64,000 nucleotides of DNA from Odontesthes bonariensis. Lineage: Eukaryota; Chordata; Actinopteri; Atheriniformes; Atherinopsidae. The notes beneath the pieces were generated by a model. The model was given only the letters and a program-made list of their open reading frames with translations, did no database searches and was not told where the DNA came from. A program made the position numbers and the translations under genes. The stretch lies in assembly GCF_027942865.1 (NCBI RefSeq), contig NC_134509.1:30078197-30142196 (forward strand). Direction: 5' to 3'. Below, one piece after another: positions 1 through 37,200 of the stretch. Each line of letters starts with the position of its first letter. Positions within the stretch are counted from its first letter, which is position 1.

Positions 1-1084
1 TGCTGTTCAGATAAAGATCTGGCCAACATAATGTAACATGTATGAATACGTCTTTATGGTAGGCAAAGCTTCCATGCATCTGTATATGATGTTGCAGTTG
101 GAATATTTATACGCTGAAGTTCATACATATTTACAGAGGAACTTGTCAAGTGTATCTAGAAAGTAATTTCCTCCTTCCAAAATATCTGCCATTAAAGGCA
201 AACATTTTTCTTCATTCTTAAGTTTTCTGCCCTGTGTCACTTGCTTTTCTGTCAGCATGGACCACCCGAGCCAGAAAGCATTTCGCTGACACTCATCAAT
301 ACATCAGTTGTGCTGTCATTATTGGAAAGCCTGCAGTCACACCAACACATCTGTTCAGCACGGAGACGGCTGAGTAACTGGGCTGTTTTTACCTCACAGC
401 ACCGACAAGCAAACATTTTACGGACTTTAGGGATGTGACCTCAAGAGTTCTCCTGCTCCAAGAACTGGCTTTAGGCAACGCACACAAATGGATACTGACA
501 ACTTTGCTACATTACATCAGTGCATTATAATCACATTTAAGCAGCCCCAGAAGTCACCAAGGACTCGGAGGCGATGTCTGTCCTGACAAGCCCAGGCCCA
601 AAGTGATGACTATGTTTTTGTGTCTTTGTCATCACATACAAGCCAAGGGAACATAGGCTCAACCAAATGACTTGTTTTACACAAGTGGTCAGTCTAATTT
701 CAGCATTTTCCATTGTAGGTACCTCAGAATTCACTGACGCGAATGACTCTCAGGTCCCAATGTCTCCTTTGTGTGGAAGTGTTATAGAACAATATTTAGA
801 TTGTGGAGAGATGCCGACGGTGTAACATCGCTAGAGGGATATCTGTAAAATATTGATGCTTTCTGCACTGTTTCTGTTGAGTTTCCTTTGAGTGCAACAC
901 ACCTGTCACCAACATTTTCTTTCAGTGAAATAAAAGAATACTCTCCCTTGTGATGACCATCTTGAAATGATAATATAATGAAATGAATAAATAAAAAAAT
1001 ACTTTTGAATTTTGCTTTTTGCTCTGGTCACGCCCTGGCTTTAAGTCTTATTCTTTACCTTTCTGCTTTATTTTCCCACTCCAG
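1..1084 (+). other. HELZ intron (left end cut by window)
   Basis: AT-rich sequence ending in the acceptor at 1083-1084. Short open frames here show no HELZ-like or other recognisable protein. No repeat family recognised. Confidence 0.8.
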
Positions 1085-25143
<24,059 letters not shown>

Positions 25144-25794
25144 GTGTCACTTCTCCTTCATTATAAGTAATGAAATAAGAAAAGAAAAAAAAAAACTTAG
25201 ACAAAAAAAAAAAAAAATAGTGCAAAGTGCATTTACAAAATGTTTTTATCAGTAGATTGTTTTTCTGCATTTGTTTCATTTTAACTTTTTATCGTTAACT
25301 GTCTTTTTTTCTCCAGTTTCACATATCTGTGAAGAAAGTAGGTATATATAATGAATGCATTACTGGTATATATACATACTCATTATGTATATATGAATAT
25401 ATACTTCTATTATCTACACTTGTATATGTACGTAATGCTAAAAAAAAAAAAAAACTATAATAAAATAAAACTAAAAAAAAAAAAGGTAAGACTCAGATGA
25501 CCACTTAGCTACTTGTTTTCCCCCCCATACGGAAGTTTGTTTTGTTGATACTTAAAAAAAAAAAAAAAACTAAAAAAAAACTAAAAAATCTGACAAAAAT
25601 GTATGTTGACGTTTTTATTGTCCCCAATTCTTTTCTTTTTTTTATTTCTCAGTTTTCAGTTGACGTTGCTTCTTTATTTTCATACTACTGTTGTCGTGAT
25701 AATAGACTAAAAGCTAAGTGGTCAACTGACAGCAACTACATGGAACAGTGTATAGAAGTAGATAAATTTTCCTCTAATCTGTACAGATAAAGAA

Positions 25795-25800
25795 AATAAA
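25795..25800 (+). promoter_or_regulatory. Candidate proximal poly(A) signal, HELZ
   Basis: AATAAA about 650 nt after the HELZ stop; it could give a short 3' UTR form. Confidence 0.4.
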
Positions 25801-28800
25801 AGACTGAATTGTATGCCTAAGACATCATGCTAGTATTTGCATTATGAGTTATTTTTTTTTGTTTTCAGCTTCTCTTCCTCATTCTTAGTCATCCTTACCT
25901 GGTAGCCGTCTTCAGTGATTTAATGGTAAATGTGATTATTTATAGAGAATTAACAACACAATTGATTGCATATTTGACTTTTCACCGAGATCTTATTGGG
26001 AAAGAGTGTGCAAAGACGTCAAAATGGCAGCAGCCGCAGCGTTTTTTTCCCCCTCTGTCGACTTTAAGGGTCAAAGAAAACAGGACTTTACTTTTTCTGA
26101 TCAGTTTAACCGTTTTATTTATTGGACACCCCTCCCCTTTTATTTAGATTTTTACTTCACTCCCTCTTTAAAGCCGTCATTTAATTGTGGAGAAACTCCC
26201 GACTCGTCTCAGATGGCGCTGGGAACGTGGTGTCACTGCCCACACAGGGAGTGAGAGATCCGCTTCTCATCGCTGATGGAAATGAGTTTTGAGCCTTTTA
26301 TATGCATTTGTTTGAAACGTTCGCCGTACTCTGATGGTTTGTGTAAGTGAAGAGCGAGTGGTGAGGTGGTAGGGCCATCATACTTCCAGTCAGATGAGTT
26401 TTAGAACACAGAACGGCCTTCTTTGGTCCGTCGTCTTCTGTCGCTGAGGAGTGAACGCCCTCAGGTTTGAAAGCGTACGTAAAGAATATTGTGTAAATCA
26501 TTTCCAAGCTTCGTGACGATCTGAGCTGATTTGGATGTTGTGGTCGAACAGTGCAGTGCGTGTTTGACGGTTAAACTGGACCCTCTCTGTCTTAACATGG
26601 GGAAATCTTTGCGAAGTCAACCAGCTTTGAATGTTTTTCTTTTTTTTTTTTCCAGTCAAAAGGCCTTGATTTAAGGAGAAATCCCAACGTTTTAGCTATT
26701 GAGATTTTATGTATCAAATGAAGAGGTGGAAAACTGATTTTTCACTTGAATATTAGAGTAAGTCAAAAAATATTTCTTAAAGCTACTTTGAAAGACTTTG
26801 TCATTTTGCTTATATAGACAAAATTAAACCCTAAAAGAGCTTCAGCCACATTTAACACCTATGTTTTGGATTTTTTTTTCAATTACAGCCAGTCAAAAAT
26901 GGGGGGGGGGGGGAGGGACGGGACTGTGACCGCCGCTGCTTCGCGGGTGTTAATTCTATTCATGCTCTTACTCTAGGACAAAGCTTTTTGTTTGCCGTGC
27001 GGTTTCAGGGCCACAGATGGTTAATTCTGGCAGGAACTGGTCTGTAAAGAAGATGGCTGCAGAGTGAAAAGCTGACATGTTGAATATTTAAAATAAGTAA
27101 TGGAGAAAATACTTTTTATGACTTTTTAGGGTGAAGTTTTCTTTCTATTTGCCTCATTTCCTTTTCTGTTCCATTTTTGGGTGCCTGCATTTGACATTTA
27201 ATTCGACGACTATGTGGCTGTATATCTGTCTCCATAAGCAAAATGATTGTTACACACATTTGACCTTTTTAAACTAAAACTTTATTTCAGTGAAAATGTT
27301 GATGCTGAATTTGACCCGTACATGCATACATCTGTTAAGTAGCTGTGGCCAAGACTGTAAAAAAAACTGGTTGAATTGGCATAAACAGCCCCAAACTATT
27401 GGTTTCATGGATGTTTTACAGTATGTCTGTTTGTCGTTTGCTTTTTATTGTTAAAGCCAGAATGGCCAAATAGCCTTTGCCTTTTCATCCAATAAGACAG
27501 TCTTTTATTGCCCACTGCAAGGGAACCCTTAGAGTAAATCGTAGCCATTTCTTCCTTCCTGATGGGATCTTTGCACACTTTCTCATGATATTCAGGATTA
27601 AAGACACTTTCCCGAGGCTCAGTTTTATTTTCGTATTTGACGGCATTTAAGGAACCCCAAATTTAAACAAAAATATTGAGAATTGGTGTGTTCAAACAGG
27701 TTTTAACTGATCGTTTGTTTGTGTTTTGGTTCCGCATAAAAGGAATGCATTTGTAATGTTGTGGAGGTTGTTCCCGGTCGTTCCCAGTATCGGATTATCC
27801 GCTTCTTTCGTCTGATCTGGTGAATTCACGTCACGGCGTTTGTTGCATCTCACTGCTGAAATAGCTTTGATCTTTCTTTGCCGCATAACCTTTTTTCGCC
27901 TCTGACATCCAGAGATTACACATGAAGGGACGGTTCCCACTTTAACGGAGTTGCTTATGACCGGTTGACGTGAAAGGAGGCCACGCCGCTACGTGAATTT
28001 CAGCTGCGTTCCCGATGACTCGGCCTGTTTTAAGTGAGTCTTTAACTCTTAGAACATCACTGCCCCTTCTGCAAATTGATGAAACGGTTAAAAAAAACAA
28101 CAACAAAAAAAAAAAACTCTGTTGCTTCACGACACATCAGTTGCTCGCTGATGCGCCTCTTTAAACATCCCGCAGTTGATATCTTAGATGTGTTTTGAAC
28201 TGTCAGTGGAGAGCTTCGTCAAAGGTGTGGTCTTATTTTCAAAGGTCCAGATTTTTTGACTTAACAGAGAAACACGTACCTGTAAATATGCATTTTCTAT
28301 GTATTTACAAACAAGAACTTTGGGAGCGCCTCAATTTTGTAGAAAATGTTCAAAGAAGAGGTGTATGCCCTTTTTAATTATGCAAATTCACACAAAAACG
28401 ATCATTCTAGAAATGGACAACAACCTGATTGGTAGTTGTGACATCTTGTAACTTTTTAGATTCTTTTTTTTTTTTTTTCTTTTTTCTTTTTTAAAGATGG
28501 TGTCTGACTGATTTGGCAGAGGAGAATTTGTTACAAGACGACTTATTTCACTGTACGATGCGTATTTTTGATGACTTGTTGCTGGATCTGTCCCTGTTAT
28601 GTTTTCCCACCACAGTTGTACAACAATCAACATGGATTTATTTTTAAATGTGATGTCTGTTTTTTCTTTTCATGCATGTCGAGGTGACCTGGCTGGGTTT
28701 CGATCCCTGATTTTTATCCGTTTCTATTGATTTATGAATGGAAAGAAAAAGGAAAAAAAAGCAAAAAAAAAGCAAAAAACAAAAAAAAAAAGCTTTTGAT

Positions 28801-29562
28801 CAACCGACAGTCAAATTTTGGTATATTATTTGATGTGTACAATAACTTGTTACGTTATCAGCAAAACTGTTATGCTACTTTTGCTTATGTGTCGATCAAA
28901 AATTGAATGGATCATGTAAGTTCCCCTTTTTTCTGCAGTTATTTAGCAGGGCAAAAGCTGAGGTTGCTCCCTGACAGATGGGAGGGGCGGCGGGGGGGGG
29001 GGGGTTCACAAAGGAGTCGCTGGCTTATCTCTGAAGTTGTGCAATACTAATACTTCGCCACTTCTTTAGCTCCATTTTTTTTTTTTTTTTTTTTGCAGGA
29101 GATTGAGCCAAAGACATTTTAAAGGGATTTTAGTTGCATTTTTTTCCTTTTCTCTACCCAGAATCCTTAATTCTTTTAAGTCTTCACTCTTGTGAATAAG
29201 TTGGATCAAAAATGTTTTTTCGAGTCCCAACATTTCACTGTATATCATGACATGAATTTAAAATTTTCTTGAAACCCTCTGTTGTTTATGCCTTATAGTG
29301 AAAACAAGATAAACCGCTTGGGTGTGGCACACGGGAAGGGAGCAACCTTTTTGCCCGGCCAGCAGAGAGCACTGTGTTCAGCCTTCTATAACACCATCTT
29401 TTCCCTGTTATCTGTTGGCACTCCTCTGTTCTTCTCTTGCTGCAGTGAATCAATGGCACACCCGTTCTCCCTGCTTCCTAGTCCCATTGGTTCCTCCCTT
29501 GTGGGTACAAAATAATGAATAGATTGGTTTTACCCTTCTTCATTTCGGTTGGTGGTGGTTAT

Positions 29563-29568
29563 AATAAA
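29563..29568 (+). promoter_or_regulatory. Candidate distal poly(A) signal, HELZ
   Basis: AATAAA followed within 20-40 nt by GTCTGTGTTTT and T-rich sequence, a normal arrangement for cleavage. It is the last good + strand signal before the opposing CACNG1 side begins. Confidence 0.45.
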
Positions 29569-30058
29569 GGATTTAGTCTGTGTTTTAAAGGTTTATTTTC
29601 TTTTTTTAATTTGTTTCTCTATTAAAGTGTTTTTATTGAAACCGCTCGAGCTAAAGGTTATTTATTCTTTTTTTTTTTTTTTTTTTCTGCTGCACACGAC
29701 GGTACAAAGAAGCCGTTGTGTCAGAATTGCATAAATCGGCTGCGTCGCCTGGGTCTGCAGGAAACTCGTGCAAGAACAGTGATCCCAGACACAACCTTGC
29801 CATTGAGATTTTATTTTCCTTACAAAGTTATATAACAAACACACAGAACGTACTGCATTCTAAAACTTATTTAAGGTCTTGCCATATTTAGATGAAAAGG
29901 TTAAAACAAGAACCAACAGCATAGGAACTTAACACTCACCACTACTTTGAGGATTTTCAATTGATACACGGTATGAGTCAAAAGTTTGGACATCTACTTT
30001 GTAAATAAATGGGTAGGTATGTCCAAGCATTTAACTGGTATTGCATACATACATACAG

Positions 30059-30597
30059 TACAGTGCTAAAGTTTTGACGTACCCCTAATTTCTTGATATA
30101 TTGCCAGGAAAACATGAAAGAAATGCAGACTTTTATTGAATTGAGTACAAACATAAATGTAAATGAGGCAAAAACAGAGTTGGTACAATTCTAATGAGAA
30201 CGTGAATAATTGGTATGACCACCTTCATCCCTAAACACCGTCTTAGACGGGCTTTCTTGTCATCTCTTTAAGTAGTCCTCAGGAATAGTTCTCCAGGCCT
30301 CTTGAAGGACATTTCAAAGCTCCTCTTTGGATGTTGGCTGCTGTTTGTTCCGTTGATGACGATCCCGCACCGCTTCAATAATGTTGAGGTCTGGACTCCG
30401 GTAAGGATTCATCCCTCGATAAAACCTGTTGCCACTTTATTTCAGCCCAGGTCATGTGCCTGTCCAAAGAAAAGCTTTGAAACGCCATTGGAAACCCTTG
30501 TGCACTATTGCTTAAATTAAATTAAAATTACATTAAAAGCCTGTCTCCTTGGAAGCAAAATATGCATTAATGTGGCTCAAAACTTTTGAACAGTGTA
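30059..30597 (-). mobile_element. Tc1-like deletion derivative, copy 1
   Basis: TA plus CAGTGCTAAAGTTTTG at the left and CTCAAAACTTTTGAACAGTGTA at the right are imperfect inverted ends with TA targets. The reverse strand retains the C-terminal part of a Tc1-family transposase (SPDLNIIEAV, then TSKEELWNVLQEAWRTIPED), including the third catalytic acid position. It is followed by a jump to NGF-side sequence and lacks the catalytic core. Cannot encode an active enzyme. Confidence 0.85.
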
Positions 30598-31922
30598 TGT
30601 TTTAAATTGTGAGTGGTAAGAGGACGAAATTAAGTCCAAAGACCTTTTTATACTGAAAATATCTGCACAGAACAACAGTGTGCTGAGGTTTGATATTACG
30701 CCATCGGCTCTGTGCAAAAGGTCAGATTAACTTTCACTACAATCAAGCAAAGTAAAAACACATTGAAAGACTGTCGTTGTCACACAATATTCTCGTGTAT
30801 CGTACAGCACAACTGTTTTTTGAAAGTATTCTGCTTCATCAAACCAAGCTAAACCGGCATGGTACACATTTAACAGATCATCATGGATGCAGCTTTTCTC
30901 ATTTTTCTTTATGGTAATCCCAAAAGCTCAGTTTGGAAGGCTGCAGTCGACCAAGACAATCCTATATACCGTGTATAAAACTGCAAATCAAAGAGTTTTT
31001 TTTGGTTTTGTTTTTTTAAACATGGTAACCAGCATGGATTGAAATGCACATTTTCCACATGCTTCAGGTGGAGCATGGTGTTGCATGAAAATGAACAGAA
31101 TTTTTTTTTGTGGCTTGATTCGAGGCCACGCGCAAAAAAGTAAAAGGCCTTGTAAGTGCACCTGCTAAAACTGAACCTTTTCCAACCGGGTTGGTGCTGC
31201 AGACTGTGAGTGTTTAGCATTCAGCTTGACCCTCCTACATGCACACAAACCAGTCTGAGCAACTGGTTTGATCCAAATCTTTTCTTTTTAACTTCATAAT
31301 GCAGTGCAACCTTCTTCATCAACAAAGGCTCTTAATAAATCGTAGAGATGTACAGTTTCAATATGTAAATAGATCGACATTGTATAGATGATCAGTGCCT
31401 TTAGCAATAGCATAGAAAATACTGAAGAATACTAGTTATGTACAAGAAAATCATAGATTATTCTATGAATAAAATCTGTTTGGCTTGTTGCCAGGCTGTT
31501 GCTGTAATGATTTTATTCTAAGAATGTAAAGTTGGTTCGAGCCAAGACGTGCAGGATTATGACACGTGGAAGGCCAAGTAAGACCACGGTCACATTACAA
31601 ACGGCTCATCAACTCTAAATAAAGGATGAGTTCTATATGAAAAGGGAGGCATATTGAAATGGTTTCAAGTGTTTGCAGCAACTGTTTGGTGAAACTTCTG
31701 CTCTTGCTGAGAAGGAAGGTGAGTTTTAAGCTATACATCAGATTAGAGCTGCGATCAAAACATAAAATGATTGATTTTCTTTGCTTTTCTTTTTTTGTTT
31801 TTACTCTTGTTGTGCATACAGGAGAAGGCAAACAAACTAAACCCACACAAAAGGCCCATTTAATTGCTCTTTGGAAGATGACTGATCCACAAACACCAGC
31901 AATAGTTTCCCCAATAGTTACC

Positions 31923-31928
31923 TTTATT
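31923..31928 (-). promoter_or_regulatory. Candidate proximal poly(A) signal, CACNG1
   Basis: AATAAA on the reverse strand about 80 nt after the CACNG1 stop. Others lie at 31512-31517 and 29810-29815, so the end of the transcript is uncertain. Confidence 0.4.
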
Positions 31929-32009
31929 CGCTGATGACAAACTCTTGTTCTTGACAAACATTTGTAGTCGAAACAAAAAAAAAGAAAAGAAAAAGTTTTT
32001 GTCCTATGG

Positions 32010-32242
32010 TCACTCGACTTGATCCGGCTCGGCGTCCATGCACGTCTCCCATGGATTCCTGGGCATCTGGGGCATGGAGAGGATGAGGAGAGCAAAGCCA
32101 CAGAGAAAGAGGAGAACAAAGCCAGTACAGGCGCAGGCGAAGGACCAGGCGTAGTAGTATTGAATCCAAATGGTGTCCTCGCTCTCGATCATCCGTTTGA
32201 CAGACTGGCGCATCACCTCCAGCGAGATGAAAGCACAAAGGC
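32010..32242 (-). CDS. cacng1: CACNG1 exon 4
   Basis: Acceptor TTCCTCAG. Encodes the rest of TM3, [12 protein letters not shown]4 and the short cytoplasmic tail ending DAEPDQVE; stop at 32012-32010. Confidence 0.96.
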
Positions 32243-34157
32243 CTGAGGAAGAGTAAGATGTGTATTAGCGTCTATGTTGACTCAGCATTCCAAAATGTAA
32301 CACCTGCTGGGAAGGCGGCGTTCTGTCGGCTAAGTGAACCTACCTGCAAATGCAAAAAACATGCCAGCAGGTTTGAGGAGGTAGTCTCTTCCTTTGCTTT
32401 TCCCGGTACATGATCCAACCAGACACAGAGACCCGAGGATCATGAAGGCCAGACTGAAGATGGAGATGGCTGCAGCAGAGATGTTGTACTCTGGAAAGAA
32501 TTAAAAAAAAAAAAAAGATGTGCTTAAACCCCACGAAAAAAAGCATGAAATCAGTGAGTTCTTCCACATTAGCTCCACCATATTTTTCATTTTCATGCAT
32601 GTTTTAAAAAAGTCTTTTACAAATATCCAGCTAATATTTGCTCTCTTGCTTTATATTGCGTAAATGGTACATTTGTTCTAATCAATCATGTTTTAGGCAA
32701 ATATACCACCATGACTGTACTTCAGATTTTGTATTTACAGATAGTGTCTGTTTAACTGGAACAGCAGCTGGCTTGTTTTCCGAGCAGAGGTGGATAGGAT
32801 CCGAGGCCTTTGATCTGCCGCCTGCTTGCCTGTGAGCCATGCCCATGGGAGAGGCACTCCTCTGGGGGTCAGAGCCCTTCATCTTTTGCTGGCAGGGGAG
32901 GATGAGTATCACCCTGAACACTGTGTGTTCTGATAGATTTTAAGTCTGTTGAGTTAACTCGAGTCTGAAACACCCCTGATTACCAGCACCAAAAGGGTAT
33001 GAGAATTTAATTCATACAAGACTTGCTTCACCATACAGCTGAAAGATTGAAGAAATGTGAAATAAACATGAGTCCAAATGTTGCACCTTTTCTGTAGGAA
33101 CTTTTTGAGGCTTTGTTCCAGCTAAAAGGTGTTTAAATTTTTTAAAGTCATATCATTGACCTAACAGGGCTATATGGTGTGCATTTACTTACTTTTCTTT
33201 TTCAAATTTGGTGATTGAGTGAATTATTGAGTAAATTAGTTGCTCTTCGTGTGTATGCATAGAGTTGTGTCTGCAACTAGGATCATAATCTATCCTGACT
33301 GGTCTCACCAGAAAAACATCCCCACAAAAGGTTTGTAGGAGTGGTATTGATGAGCTGATGCACAGTGCCTGCTTTCCTCCACACAAGCTGTTTGGAACGG
33401 TGGATGCATTTCACTCTTCCTGTCACTCCTGTTCATTTTGGCAGCCTCCCTATTGGGCTGGATTGATAGAGTGCTGCACTCATGGTTGTCCTTTTGTAAT
33501 CATCTCCAGAAAGGAAGTTAAGATGGATCTATTTTTGTATCAGATTCTTATTTACATGTTTTACTGAGGCCCTATGAGCCTTATCGCTCAGTCTGGCAGA
33601 TCTAAAAAATTGTGCTGGTCATTGAAAACTCTTTGCTTCCTTCCTCGGATCCTTCTCCAGAACTCTGTCCCAGCTCATGGGTCAAGAGACAGTTTTCTTT
33701 TTTTTAACCTCATAGCTTGGAGAGTCTACATAAACTTTATCCTTTTTTTAAACCATTATTTACAATTGATTTAACTACACACAGGTGGGTTTTAATCAAG
33801 GATGACCACCTACAGATGTAACATCCACCAGGACTCAATTGATAGTGTCATAGCAAAGGTTTGGAGTATTTATCCTAATTGGATGTTTCAGTCCTAAATA
33901 TCTTTATTATTTGTCATGGTTAATAATTTCTGCTGATTGGTGAGAATAATAATAAAAAAGAACTGAATCTGTTTTATGATCATTCTAAAACAACAAAATG
34001 CTTAAATTCAAAAGAGTCTGAAAACTTTCTGTTAGCACGATGTGCACTGCCTCAAAGTAGAAACAAGAATAGAAAGTCAATTTTATTCAAGATTTGCATG
34101 CCTTCAGGAACGAGATGGCCCTCCAAAATGAAAAGACACCATAGAATTCATGTAGAT

Positions 34158-34241
<84 letters not shown>

Positions 34242-37200
34242 TATATAAATATATATATTTTTTTTTTTTTTTGTTCTAGAATGTATGAAGAACCTCCAAA
34301 TTCTCTGATCCTACTTTGACTTCCCTCCCTTTCTCAACCTAGAAAAGTTTCTCTTCACACATTTCATTTACATTTTTTACTGGCAAACTGCCTGTGGCAG
34401 ATTAGACACAAGCTGTATGAATGGATATGTCTGTGTTCTCATACATCTGTTGTGTTTCTTCAGCCTAGTTGATCACTATAGTATAGCCAAACGCTTCTGT
34501 TGAGAGTGACTAACCTTGCATGGGATCTTAGGTCAGCGCTGCAGTTATTCCTGCACACTTAAGGTCTCTGCATCTCACTTGTCCTGATCATAAGGATTTG
34601 GCATATGAGTGTACAGTATGTGGGTTTGTTTGTTGGAGGATGGGATGCGGGGGGGGGCACCCATGAAAGCTTACATTAACGTCTAGGGGTTTAGGTTTAA
34701 GGGAGTGCTTATTCACATTCACATCCCAATGATTGAGTATGACAGGGCTCCACATGTGTTTGACCCCCAACGCACCGGCTCAGTGGGGCCAAAGTACCGC
34801 TGATGTGAAGATGGGAGGAATGGAAGATGAAGGGACCGTGGGCGGGAACAAACCCACACAGACATGAAATGTGGACTGTATAAACTCTATATCTTCTGTG
34901 CCGTTTCTAAGGTTGCATTTGTGAAAGCTTGTTAGCATTGTGTCAGTACGCACACAGGTGAATCCTGTGACACAGTGAGTAAACTATATGATACACAGCC
35001 TTCAACCATCACTGAAGTCCTAAAAAGTGTTCGGAAGTTTAATTCCAGAACAAAGATGAGTGTATAGTGCCGGTGACTATTTGTGCAGAGACAGTGTGAG
35101 GCATAATGTCCCGTGTATGCCAGCTGGACAACGTGTTGGCAAAAGATAAAGTAGAAACTGCAGTTTTACTTTAGATTTTTTTTATGCCTTGTGACAGATT
35201 TTGTCACCAGCAGCCAAATGAATACAATGTTGTCTGTGCTGCCATGGGAAACATAAGAGAAAATCTGTACCCGCACAGTAAACAGCAGCAGCACCGGTAG
35301 GAAAGGTCAGTTGGGAAACTGTGAGGGAACTACTTCGACTTGTTTGATGTCCCAGTTGACACAGAGGATGAAACAAAAAAGATGGATCTCTATCTTTTAT
35401 GTCATTTTTTTGATGGGATGGAGTGTAGCCAACTTTAAATTGAAACAGAAAAAAAAGAAGAAAAACCTACCTTTTTGAGTTTTATAGTCAAATATCTCAG
35501 CATCTTGCCCTGGAGTGAAGTGCCGGAAGTAAGTGCAGTTTTCCTCTGTGAAAAGAGAAAAAACTAAATTCAGTTCGAAGATCTCCACCACATGAAGACA
35601 TTGGTCACTTTTAAAAACACAAAAATAAACTAGAAAGAACCAGAACATGGACGGGAATGATTGCTGGCAAAAAGTATTTGAAAGAATATCACATTTCTGT
35701 AAATCTGATAAACTGGGACAAATTGGGACGATCGTCTGTTGTTTTGCACTCAGAGCAGGAGATGGATTCTGAAAATATTTGAGGATCATATCAGTGGTTA
35801 AGCAGAGGAAGGAGGTCAGAAATAAAAGGTCAAGCTTCATCCTGAGAAAGATGCAGGACCGATGTACTGATGTGACCAATGAAATAAACAATTGTGTTTG
35901 TTGTAATTTGGAGCAGCTTAACTGAAGCATTTGCAAAGGGAAATATTAGTTATTTAGATATTTGAAAATAAAAGTATGAATCAGTAGTTTAAGATAATCA
36001 ATTGAAGATATTCATCTGAATTTGTTAGCTCAAGAAAGCTGGTCTGGATGAGCTTCGATGACTGGAGGAAGATTTCACAGTTGTGGGGACAGAGTTATCA
36101 GGTCCACTTACCAGGATTTCACAGCAGCTGAGCAATGATGCTCTCAGAACAATTTATTCATGCTTTTGGTTTTTAGCAAAGATTGTAACACTGATGAGAC
36201 AAAGTGCCTAAAAAGTGATGCAGCAGTGAGAAGAGGATTGGTCCAAGAACTAATGAATAAGGGACTCCACAGGGCAGCAGAGAAGAGACACGTGATTGTT
36301 GTTACAAAAACTAATATAAGTATATAAGGTCCATCCATCCATCCATCCATATATATAAGGTAAAGGTATATAAGTAATATAACGTAATCCAGCCTACTTG
36401 CTTTTATTTGTAAATCAAAAATCTCTATATATATGTTTGTTCTTTTTTTATTATCATTAGTAGACTTAAGTACATTTTAAGTAAAGCCATGGATTTACTT
36501 AAGCTCCCGAACCTCCTAAAAAATGCAGGAAGGAAATCTACTAGAGCTTTGGAGATTAATGCTAAAAACTGATGAACGATGCATATCTGTAGTTATCTTA
36601 TGTGATTTCTAATTAAATTCAGCAGCATTTCAGAAAGCTCATCACTAGCAACCAATTCTGATCTTATTTGATCAATTGAGGAATAAGTAAACATGGTGTA
36701 CTTCTACAAGGGAGGTAAGCCTTCATTTGAAATGAAAGTGACCGAAACAGAAAGAAAGAAAGAAAGATATCACTTATAACTGTTATATGCTTCGCAGGAA
36801 AAACAATAATAAGACATCAGTTTCTGTGTCACCCCAGTAAGAGTTCTGGACTTGCATTGCCACACCTATAAAAATGTTCTGTCTTCACCTTCTGGAAGAT
36901 ATAAGGCTGTAGTGATGATCTTACCAGAATATGCAGCGTGTGTCTCTCTCTGTCAGCCTCACATTTCCTAATTATATCATGAAGCCAGGATGGCCATAAA
37001 CGTGTCTGTCAGAGTGTACAGCATTTTAGCTTTTCCTACATAGAATAAAATAAACCATATTCTTCAGTTAATGCATAGGCGGCGGGTCAGTGAACCCGAC
37101 ATTTGGCATGGCACCGAAATTTTGTTCGTTGGTTTTTTTTTGGTTTTTTTTTTAAGCAAAAATGGCGTAAAAATGAGTTATTTAGCATAATTAAACAACA

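Larger units (their letters stand above)
25144..29600 (+). other. Probable HELZ 3' UTR
   Basis: AT-rich, transposon-free sequence with many A and T runs follows the HELZ stop. Mammalian HELZ has a multi-kilobase 3' UTR, so this repeat-poor 4.4 kb is a good candidate. AATAAA occurs early (25795-25800) and late (29563-29568). The true 3' end cannot be read from sequence alone. Confidence 0.55.
29601..32009. other. Tail-to-tail HELZ/CACNG1 interval
   Basis: Contains the Tc1 derivative 30059-30597, a - strand AATAAA at 29810-29815 and others nearer CACNG1. Part is presumably CACNG1 3' UTR. No other gene seen; open frames are short and unmatched. Confidence 0.6.

Noticed and set aside
31595..32119. 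174-codon reverse frame
   Set aside because: Overlaps CACNG1 exon 4 in a different frame and continues into 3' UTR; shadow.
35397..35936. 179-codon reverse frame
   Set aside because: It contains CACNG1 exon 2 in frame, but the rest is intron lying beyond good splice sites.
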